This document shows positions 52,870 through 60,460 of a stretch of 64,000 nt of DNA, in pieces. How positions within the stretch are numbered: the first letter of the stretch is position 1; each line of letters starts with the position of its first letter. This DNA is from Parapedobacter koreensis (GTDB lineage Bacteria; Bacteroidota; Bacteroidia; Sphingobacteriales; Sphingobacteriaceae): NCBI RefSeq assembly GCF_900109365.1, contig NZ_FNZR01000006.1:124001-188000 (forward strand), written 5' to 3'. A program made the position numbers and the translations under genes. The notes below the pieces were generated by a model. The model worked only from the letters and a program-made list of their open reading frames with translations. It had not been told where the DNA came from and did not search any database.

Positions 52870-55248
52870 TTACTCATTCCGCAAACTATTGACCGGGTTG
52901 GCTATCGCAGCTTTAATAGACTCGTAACTAACGGTGAGCAGTGCAATGACCACGGCCACAAGGGACGCCGCAGCAAGCACCATCCAACCGATGTCGATAC
53001 GGTAAGCAAAACCATTCAGCCAATTGTCCATGGCATACCAGGCAACTGGAGCGGCTATGACGATGGCAATTGCCAGGAGGCCAATGAAATTCCGTGATAA
53101 CAGGTAAACGACGTTGACGACAGAGGCACCCAATACTTTCCGGATGCCGATCTCCTTGAACCGCTGTTCGGCCATGAACGCCGACAATCCATACAAACCG
53201 AGGCATGAAATCAAAACAGCCAGCACGGCAAATAAGTTGACGAGTTTGGCCAGGCGCTGTTCTCCTTGGTACAGGTTGTCCAAATCTTGGTCGACGAAAT
53301 TATACGAAAATGGAAAGCTGGGATTCAACGTCGCATTGATTTTTTCCAATGCATTGATGGTGGCTTCGGTAGCGCCCGGCTGGGTGCGTACGACCACAAT
53401 CCCGCCGTAGCTATTAAGCCGCATGATGAGTGGTTCGATGGGTTGTTGTATCGGTTTAAAGTTGAAGTCTTTTACTACACCGACGATGGTACCCTGCCGA
53501 TCCCACATCGTAATGGGTTTCCCCACGGCAGTTGCCGCGTTAAGACCCATGATGCCTGCTAATTTTTCGTTGATAATGTAGTTGCTGGAGTCGCCCTTGA
53601 AATCCGTCGAAAACGCCCGGCCAGCTGCCAGCTCCATCTGGAAAATAGCAAAAAAATCTTCGCTCACATCCAAATTAGGGACTACAATTTGCGAATTGGG
53701 ATCTTTACCCTCCCATTGGATATTGGTACTGCCAGTAAACAGGTTGGTCGGCAGCTCGTTGGTTATCGCAAAATCCGCAGTCAATGGGTTCCGCTCCAAT
53801 TCACTGCGGTAAGCGGCTTGTTTATTCCAGATATCACCTTTCATCGGGATGTACAGCAGGTTTGATTTATTGTACCCGATGTTCCTGTTTTTGATGTAGC
53901 TGAGCTGTTCGTACACGACCGCCGTGCCGATCAATAGGACAATGGATACCACGAATTGCAAGACAACCAAGGTATTCCGGAAGACCAGGTTTCCAGATCC
54001 ACCTAATTTCAGCCTACCTTTCAGTACCTCAATAGGCTTAAATCCGGAAAGGAACAGCGCCGGGTAACTTCCTGCCAATAGTCCGGTCAACACGATGATA
54101 CCGATCATCATCAGTAAGAGCTTCCCGTCAAAAAGGCTGATGGCTAATGTTTTGCCGGCCAGGTAATTGAACGCCGGTAAAGCGGCATATACAAGACCTA
54201 TCGCAATCAGGAGTGATAGAAAAGATATCAACAAGGATTCTCCCAAAAACTGCCCCATGATCTGCACGCGCGCAGCACCCACTACTTTCCGCATCCCCAC
54301 CTCTTTTGCCCGCCGAGCAGATCGGGCGGTAGACAGGTTCATGAAATTGATACAAGCCACGATCAAGATGAAGATCGCAACCACAAAAAGCGTATTTACA
54401 TATTGGGCATTGCCATTGCCGGGCAGCTCGATTTGCAGGGCCGAGTGCAGATGGATAGCCGTCAATGGCTGGGCGTGGAAAGCCATTTTTAAGAACTGTT
54501 CGTCGATATGCGACTTATAGATGTCATCCATTTGTTTTTCCAACGCTGCCAGATTGGCTGCTGTTGGCGCGAAGCGTTCATCCAACAGGATGTAGGAATA
54601 GAAATTATAGTTATCCCATGTATTGTTAATGAGGTCTTCATTGGTATTCGCAATGGCCGACATGGGCATGATGTAATCAAATTGCAGGTGCGAGTTGGAC
54701 GGTACATTGGCCAATATGCCCGTTACCGTCAGCAACTCCTGGTTGTTCTTCTTCAATGACTGCCCGATTGGCTCCGTATCTCCGAAGTATTTTTTTGCGA
54801 GATCTTCGGAAATAAGGATGGCGTCTGGCCGATTCATGGCCGTTGCCCGATCTCCAGCAACCAATGGAAACGAGAAAATGTGGAGGAATGTGGAATCGGC
54901 ATAGAACCCTCTTTTTTCCTCGAAGGAATTGTCCCCATATTGGAAGACGTTGGTTGATGGGTGGCTTAGCCGTACCGTATTTTTTATGGCAGGTATCTTG
55001 GCTTGCAATTCGGCAGGCATACCAGCAGGATTTACAGCGGCTCCAAATCCACCATCGGCCTCAACGGTAATTCGATAGATATTATCCGCGTTATTATGGA
55101 AGCGGTCATAACTTCGTTCGTTCTGCACCCACAGCAATATGAGGATACTGGACGCCATACCTATGGCCAACCCGGCTATATTCAGCAAAGAAAACGACTT
55201 ATGCCGCCATAAGTTCCGGAATGCGATTTTGAAATAGTTTTTGATCAT
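52870..55248 (-). CDS. ABC transporter permease, double MacB/FtsX type (array copy 4)
   Basis: From the ATG at 55248 (MIKNYFKIAFRNLWRHKSF, the paralogs' common start) the protein is 792 aa; the frame is open to 55365 but that part is intergenic repeat DNA. First FtsX module ARRAKEVGMRKVVGAARVQI, second EQRFKEIGIRKVLGASVVNV; C-terminus NPVNSLRNE, a variant of the usual ending. It follows a 290-base gap that holds two REP-like elements. Confidence 0.93.
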   Translation of the reverse strand: MIKNYFKIAFRNLWRHKSFSLLNIAGLAIGMASSILILLWVQNERSYDRFHNNADNIYRITVEADGGFGAAVNPAGMPAELQAKIPAIKNTVRLSHPSTNVFQYGDNSFEEKRGFYADSTFLHIFSFPLVAGDRATAMNRPDAILISEDLAKKYFGDTEPIGQSLKKNNQELLTVTGILANVPSNSHLQFDYIMPMSAIANTNEDLINNTWDNYNFYSYILLDERFAPTAANLAALEKQMDDIYKSHIDEQFLKMAFHAQPLTAIHLHSALQIELPGNGNAQYVNTLFVVAIFILIVACINFMNLSTARSARRAKEVGMRKVVGAARVQIMGQFLGESLLISFLSLLIAIGLVYAALPAFNYLAGKTLAISLFDGKLLLMMIGIIVLTGLLAGSYPALFLSGFKPIEVLKGRLKLGGSGNLVFRNTLVVLQFVVSIVLLIGTAVVYEQLSYIKNRNIGYNKSNLLYIPMKGDIWNKQAAYRSELERNPLTADFAITNELPTNLFTGSTNIQWEGKDPNSQIVVPNLDVSEDFFAIFQMELAAGRAFSTDFKGDSSNYIINEKLAGIMGLNAATAVGKPITMWDRQGTIVGVVKDFNFKPIQQPIEPLIMRLNSYGGIVVVRTQPGATEATINALEKINATLNPSFPFSYNFVDQDLDNLYQGEQRLAKLVNLFAVLAVLISCLGLYGLSAFMAEQRFKEIGIRKVLGASVVNVVYLLSRNFIGLLAIAIVIAAPVAWYAMDNWLNGFAYRIDIGWMVLAAASLVAVVIALLTVSYESIKAAIANPVNSLRNE

Positions 55249-55280
55249 TTTTTTAGACGTTAGACAACGGACATTAGACC

Positions 55281-55359
55281 GATTGAAGTGATTGCAGACG
55301 AAAACTAGGAGACGGCAGCGAAGCGAACCGAATCCAGTTGAGGAGCACCCGCTTGAATC
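55281..55359. repeat. REP-like 79-bp element, first copy
   Basis: Left end GATTGAAGTGATTGC (55281-55295); right end GCACCCGCTTGAATC (55345-55359), a decayed inverted partner. Bases 55278-55347 match 55387-55456 with two differences over 70 bases. Confidence 0.8.
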
Positions 55360-55389
55360 CTCCATCCCATTACTATCCCCAATCCCACC

Positions 55390-55468
55390 GATTGAAGTGA
55401 TTGCAGACGAAACCTAGGAGACGGCAGCGAAGCGAACCGGATCCAGTTGAGGAGCAATCACTTCAATC
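55390..55468. repeat. REP-like 79-bp element, second copy
   Basis: Perfect 15-bp terminal inverted repeats, GATTGAAGTGATTGC (55390-55404) and GCAATCACTTCAATC (55454-55468), enclose a 49-base centre containing CGGCAGCGAAGCGAACCGG. Too short to code. A fragment of the same end (ACCGATTCAAGCGATT) lies at 57998-58013, next to the next intergenic gap. Confidence 0.85.
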
Positions 55469-55479
55469 ATCTACTACCA

Positions 55480-55503
55480 TCACTCATCCCTCAATGACTC
55501 CAT
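55480..55503 (-). pseudogene. Leftover permease C-terminus (MESLRDE and stop)
   Basis: The minus strand reads ATG GAG TCA TTG AGG GAT GAG TGA: ESLRDE plus stop, the conserved permease ending, 35 bases after the real stop of copy 3. Codon choice differs from the 46914 remnant, so the two derive from different lost 3' ends. Confidence 0.65.
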
Positions 55504-55573
55504 CCCGATATGCATCGGGATCTCGCTATTACGCGATTTATTCATCGCGTAAAGACTCGACCGGATTGGCCAG
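55499..55573. repeat. 75-bp repeat at the 3' end of permease copy 3
   Basis: Partner of 46933-47007 with one mismatch. It includes the end of the coding region, the stop and the CCCGATATGCATCGGG palindrome, which on the minus strand can form a hairpin behind the gene. Confidence 0.9.
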
Positions 55574-57943
55574 CGCTGCTTTAACAGCTTGCCAACCCAC
55601 TGTCAGCAAGGCTATAGCCACCGCGGCCAACCCCGCTAAGCCAAACATCCACCATTGGACATCGATGCGGTAAGCAAAATCTTCCAACCATTTGTTCATC
55701 ACCCACCATGCGATGGGGGATGCAATGAGCACGGCTATCGCAATGAGTTTTACAAAATCAGTCACCAAAAGCCGGATAATGTTGGTTACCGTTGCACCCA
55801 ACACTTTGCGTATGCCGATTTCTTTCGTACGCTGGTAAGCCGTGAACGTAGCCAGTCCGAACAACCCAAGGCATGCGACGAAGATGGTCAGTCCCGCAAA
55901 GACGCCCAGGATAGTACCCGTATTCCTTTCCGCTTGGTAAGTATTGTTGATCCGTTCATCTAAAAACGAGTAAGCAAAAGGCAAATCGGGATTGAGTGCG
56001 TCATACCGTTTTTCCATGGCTTGGAGCAAGCCCGCCATATCCCCCGGACGGGCTTTCACAATGAGGTTGCCGAAGTTGTTGTTCATGGTCATCACCAAGG
56101 GCGTTATTGATTCGCGCAGGGATTTGAAGTGAAAATCCTTTACTACGCCTACCACCCGTATGTGCTTGTTGTCGCCATTGACCAGCGTCTTTCCCAAGGC
56201 GTCGTCCGTCCATCCGAATGCCTTGGCGGCTGTTTCATTGATGACCGCATTCAAAGAATCCGTGCCATAGTCAGCCGAAAAATTACGGCCAGCCAGTAGT
56301 TCGATACCCAAGGTGGGGATATAGTGCTCGTCTACATCATAACGTAGTGTTTTGACCCATTGGGAAGGATTGTCCTCAGAATGGACAAAAAAGTTATTGT
56401 CATATGTGGGGCCAGCGGGTACGTAAGGCGAGTTCGTCACATGAAGCACACGCGGATCCTGCAGTAGTTGTTGCCTGAAAATGCTCTCCTGCTGTCCCAA
56501 GGGCCATGTTTGGAGTACGATGACCTGCTCCTTGTCATATCCCAGTTTTTTATGCTGGATGTAATCAAGCTGCTTGTATACCACCGTGGTACAGACGATG
56601 AGCGCAATGGAAATCAAGAATTGGAAGACCACCAGTCCGCTCCGTAGCTCAAGTCCTTTATGGTGAGGGGTGAGTTTTCCCTTCAGCACTGCTACGGGCT
56701 TGAAAGCAGCCAGGAAAAACGCGGGGTAGCTTCCGGCCAATAGACCTACCGCCAGTCCGCCTAACAGCAACGATGGCACTATCCACCAATGGCCGAATAG
56801 ATCAATGGTCATCGTTTTACCCGAGAGCTGGTTGAAAAGCGGCAAAGCCGCATAGGCCAGTCCGATGGCCACCAGCAGTGCAACTAAGGTCAGTAAAAGG
56901 GATTCCATGAGAAATTGGAAAGTCAGTGCTTCACGCCCCGAGCCAAGTACCTTGCGCACACCCACCTCCTTGGCCCGTCGGGAGGCACTGGCTGTGGCCA
57001 AATTCATAAAATTGATGCTGGCAATGAGGAGCATGAACAAGGCGATGGCACTAAAGATATATACATAGCGGACATCGCCCGGAGCGCTCAGGTCGTTGGT
57101 AAAATCTGAGTGCAGGCGGATGTCGGTGAGCCGCTGGAGGTGCAAGCCGATGTCGTTGCCTGCCTTCCGGTGTTCGGTGTAGGTCATGCCAAAGGCCGCC
57201 GGAAATTGTGGGCCGGCATATTTTTCAAATAATGCCGGTAGTTTGGCTTCCACGGTCTTGTAGTCGGTGCCGTGGCGGAGCACGGCATAAGTATTAAACC
57301 CGGATTCCATCCATGAATTGGATTTGGCATTCGGATAGCTGGCCATGGAGGCGAATAGGTCAAAATGGATGTGTGAGTTGAGGGGCAGGTCTTCCACGAC
57401 CCCTGTCACCTTTAGTGGGGTATTATCCGCTTTTATGATCAATTCCTTGCCTACTGCATCCGTGGTGCCGAAATATTTCCGGGCGGTTTTTTCCGTGAGG
57501 ATTACCGTATAAGGTTCAGTAAGTACGGTCTCCGGATTGCCATGAAGCAAGTGAAAACTGAAAACCCGGAAAAAGTTGGCATCTACAAAAGCCAGCTCCT
57601 CTTCATTGAAAGACTGGTTGGCGACCAAAAAGAAAGGCCTCCCTCCCTGTACGAGGCGCGTGGTTTCTTCTACCTCGGGAAATTCCGCTTGGATAGCCTG
57701 TGCCGTGGGTGGCATCACATTAGCTTCTTTGATTTCGCCACCCGGAACCGTGCCGCCGAATACTATGCGCACGATACGGTCGGCTTTCTCGTGAAAGCGG
57801 TCATAGCTCCATTCGTCAAACACGAATAAACTGATGAGCAGGCAGGTCGCTATTCCTATGGCCAAGCCCACGATGTTTATCGCAGCAAAGGCCCGTTGCC
57901 GTAGCATGCTGCGTAGGGCGGTTTTAACGTAGTTCTTTATCAT
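55538..57943 (-). CDS. ABC transporter permease, double MacB/FtsX type (array copy 3)
   Basis: An 801-aa paralog starting MIKNYVKTALRSMLRQRAF. First FtsX module SRRAKEVGVRKVLGSGREAL, second YQRTKEIGIRKVLGATVTNI; C-terminus NPVESLRDE. The last codons and downstream hairpin are shared almost exactly with copy 5. It is 78 bases from copy 2 and probably co-transcribed with copies 1 and 2. Confidence 0.93.
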   Translation of the reverse strand: MIKNYVKTALRSMLRQRAFAAINIVGLAIGIATCLLISLFVFDEWSYDRFHEKADRIVRIVFGGTVPGGEIKEANVMPPTAQAIQAEFPEVEETTRLVQGGRPFFLVANQSFNEEELAFVDANFFRVFSFHLLHGNPETVLTEPYTVILTEKTARKYFGTTDAVGKELIIKADNTPLKVTGVVEDLPLNSHIHFDLFASMASYPNAKSNSWMESGFNTYAVLRHGTDYKTVEAKLPALFEKYAGPQFPAAFGMTYTEHRKAGNDIGLHLQRLTDIRLHSDFTNDLSAPGDVRYVYIFSAIALFMLLIASINFMNLATASASRRAKEVGVRKVLGSGREALTFQFLMESLLLTLVALLVAIGLAYAALPLFNQLSGKTMTIDLFGHWWIVPSLLLGGLAVGLLAGSYPAFFLAAFKPVAVLKGKLTPHHKGLELRSGLVVFQFLISIALIVCTTVVYKQLDYIQHKKLGYDKEQVIVLQTWPLGQQESIFRQQLLQDPRVLHVTNSPYVPAGPTYDNNFFVHSEDNPSQWVKTLRYDVDEHYIPTLGIELLAGRNFSADYGTDSLNAVINETAAKAFGWTDDALGKTLVNGDNKHIRVVGVVKDFHFKSLRESITPLVMTMNNNFGNLIVKARPGDMAGLLQAMEKRYDALNPDLPFAYSFLDERINNTYQAERNTGTILGVFAGLTIFVACLGLFGLATFTAYQRTKEIGIRKVLGATVTNIIRLLVTDFVKLIAIAVLIASPIAWWVMNKWLEDFAYRIDVQWWMFGLAGLAAVAIALLTVGWQAVKAALANPVESLRDE

Positions 57944-57948
57944 TTTTT

Positions 57949-57979
57949 ACAATAGACAACAGACAATAGACATTAGACC
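57949..57979. repeat. Short GACA-type repeat upstream of copy 3
   Basis: The segment reads in units like TAGACAACAGACAATAGACATTAGAC. Similar units lie just before the ATG (minus strand) of copies 4 (55254-55280), 6 (46857-46873) and 7 (44380-44391). On the transcript they give GTCTAATGTCTGTTGTC-like tracts 5-30 bases ahead of the start codon. Confidence 0.6.
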
Positions 57980-58021
57980 TGTTTCTCTCCCCAATACCAC
58001 CGATTCAAGCGATTACATGAT

Positions 58022-60430
58022 TTACTCATCGCGTAAAGATTCGACCGGATTGGCCATTGCTGCTCGAATTGCCTGCAAGCCGATGGTTGCCAAAGTAAGG
58101 GCCAGCGCCATCAGGCCCGCAGCAGCAAACATCCACCATTCCATGGCTATCCGATAGGCAAAATCTTCCAGCCACCTATTCATGGCCCACCACGCGATGG
58201 GCGAAGCGATGATGACCGCTATTCCTATTAACTTCACAAAATCCTTGGCAAATAAAGTTACGATACTGGCCACCGTGGCACCCAGTACCTTCCGGATACC
58301 AATTTCTTTGACACGTAAGCTGATTGCATGTACGATGAGTCCAAATACACCCAGCGCTGCCAACGACATGGTAAGCAGGCTGAATAGCCGAAAAAGCTCC
58401 TGGAGTTTTTCTTCAGCTTCATATTGCTTAGCCAATGTCTCCTTGACAAGTTGCATGTCCAATAATTTTTCAGGATACAGATCGTTCCATGTGCCAGCTA
58501 TAGTACGCATGACTCGACGCTCCGCTCCGGCTCGGCTGCGGATGAGCAGGGATCCGTATGATGGATTACGATAACCGACAATCAATGTAGGTACGGTTGC
58601 TTTATGCAGCGATTCGCTGTTGAAGTCTTCTACAATGCCTACCGGTATGGCATTGACCTCATGAAATGGCTGGTTCAGCCTATCATCGCCCAATAGATGA
58701 GCCGTGCTCGCCGTCATGAGACAAGGGCGCAACGCGTTGTCTTCAGCTTCGAAATTTCCCGCATCAATGGCGTCCCCCGGTTTGGAAGGGTCAAGAAAAC
58801 GACCTTTTTGTAATCTCAATCCCAAGGTTTCCGCCATGTTGGGTTCACCATCGATATACCAGACTTCCACTTTCTTACTCGGGTCACGAGGGTCTTCGAT
58901 AGTCCTTACGATAGTCCCTGCACCATCTGTAGGCAGCCAATTGCTAAAGCTCAAGGAAAGGATGTCGGGATTTTTCGCCAATTCGGCTTTCAGTGCGTTG
59001 GACTTATTATCCCAAGAGACATGGTTGATGCTGAGCAAGCCTTCGGTATCAAAGCCCACATCTTTCGTTTTGAGGAAATCTACCTGCTGTTGCACGGCCA
59101 GCATGGCCACCAGGATAACGATGGATAGGACAAACTGTAGTACCACCAGCCCTTGGCGCAACCCGCCTTGGCTAGCGCCTTTACCTTTCAACACCTGGTT
59201 GATATTGCCCACCGCACTAAAGCCAGCTACCAGCCATGCCGGATATAACCCACTGAATAAGCAAACGGATAGAAAAACCAGGCTAACACATGCGATGTAG
59301 GACCATCCTTCGCCAAAGCTAAAAGCAAGGGGATGTCCTATGAATCTTTGCAGCGAAGGGAGGGCAAGCTGATAGCATAATAATGCGATACAGCCTGCTA
59401 TGCTAAAGGTGAGTAGCGATTCAATCAGTGATTGGGCCATAATGTGTCGCCGAGATGCGCCCAGTATTTTGCGAACCCCCGTTTCTTTTATCCGGCTGTT
59501 TGCACGTGCCGTGCTCAAATTGATATAATTAATGCACGCAATCAATAGCAGTAAGATGGCCACCGCCGAAAGGATATAACTATGCTGGATGTTGCCCTTG
59601 ACAGGTTGGTAAGCGGGGAAGTTGGTTTTCAGGTAGATGTCTGCCATGGGTTGCAGGGCAAATTGCATGGTCTTGTCTGCTTCGGTGAAATCCTGATACC
59701 ACTTGTTTATCTTCTGTTCAAATGCTTGCGGGTCAGTTCCTTTGCGTAGCAGGATATAGTGTCTTGCATACATCCTCCCAGCACGGTCTTTGTTAAGATC
59801 CCATTCTTTCCGCTCGCTGAGCAAGATCATGTCGGCCCGCAAATGGGTGTTCGTGGGAATGTCTTTCATGACACCGGCTATGACGTATTCATTGGCTTTT
59901 TCTTCATAATTGGGTACGTCGTAGAAGCGTTTGCCCAGCGGATTCGTGTCCGCAAAATGCGTCTTGCCGAACTGTTCAGAAACAATGACTTTCTTGATAT
60001 CTCCGGCTGGAATGAGATCTTCTTGAGCGATAAGGTTGATATCCAACACGTGCCGTACCGCAGTGTCCGCATACAGCATAACGGCATTCAGTGGAGATGG
60101 GTCTGCTTTGTCGATTTTTAAATGGATTGGTGCGGGATAGATTTCGCTGTAATCCACCACTTCCGGAAAGATACGTTTTAGCGTGGGAGCAAGCGCAGCG
60201 TATACCGTCCCTCCTTTTTCGGTATAATCCCCGCCGTCACGCCGGATGGAAAGCAACCGGTACGTATCGGCCGAATGGCTCCAATGCTTGTCATAAGACA
60301 ATTCGTCAAATACCACGGTGCCAATCAGTAAGCAGGCTGTGATGCCCAAGGTAAGGCCTAAGATATTGATCAGGGTATACAACCTTCCCTTCAACATCGT
60401 GCGAAAAACAAGCTTTATATGATGGGGCAT
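58022..60430 (-). CDS. ABC transporter permease, double MacB/FtsX type (array copy 2)
   Basis: An 802-aa paralog starting MPHHIKLVFRTMLKGRLY. First FtsX module NSRIKETGVRKILGASRRHI, second SLRVKEIGIRKVLGATVASI; C-terminus NPVESLRDE. It is 30 bases from copy 1, so the two must share a transcript. It is more diverged from the others in its periplasmic domains. Confidence 0.93.
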   Translation of the reverse strand: MPHHIKLVFRTMLKGRLYTLINILGLTLGITACLLIGTVVFDELSYDKHWSHSADTYRLLSIRRDGGDYTEKGGTVYAALAPTLKRIFPEVVDYSEIYPAPIHLKIDKADPSPLNAVMLYADTAVRHVLDINLIAQEDLIPAGDIKKVIVSEQFGKTHFADTNPLGKRFYDVPNYEEKANEYVIAGVMKDIPTNTHLRADMILLSERKEWDLNKDRAGRMYARHYILLRKGTDPQAFEQKINKWYQDFTEADKTMQFALQPMADIYLKTNFPAYQPVKGNIQHSYILSAVAILLLLIACINYINLSTARANSRIKETGVRKILGASRRHIMAQSLIESLLTFSIAGCIALLCYQLALPSLQRFIGHPLAFSFGEGWSYIACVSLVFLSVCLFSGLYPAWLVAGFSAVGNINQVLKGKGASQGGLRQGLVVLQFVLSIVILVAMLAVQQQVDFLKTKDVGFDTEGLLSINHVSWDNKSNALKAELAKNPDILSLSFSNWLPTDGAGTIVRTIEDPRDPSKKVEVWYIDGEPNMAETLGLRLQKGRFLDPSKPGDAIDAGNFEAEDNALRPCLMTASTAHLLGDDRLNQPFHEVNAIPVGIVEDFNSESLHKATVPTLIVGYRNPSYGSLLIRSRAGAERRVMRTIAGTWNDLYPEKLLDMQLVKETLAKQYEAEEKLQELFRLFSLLTMSLAALGVFGLIVHAISLRVKEIGIRKVLGATVASIVTLFAKDFVKLIGIAVIIASPIAWWAMNRWLEDFAYRIAMEWWMFAAAGLMALALTLATIGLQAIRAAMANPVESLRDE

Positions 60431-60460
60431 TTTTTAGTCATTTTTTTATTCTAATAACGT

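Noticed and set aside
55281-55468. CRISPR array
   Set aside because: Only two units, 79 bp long with terminal inverted repeats and a 30-base gap, and no cas genes; REP/MITE-like is a better fit.
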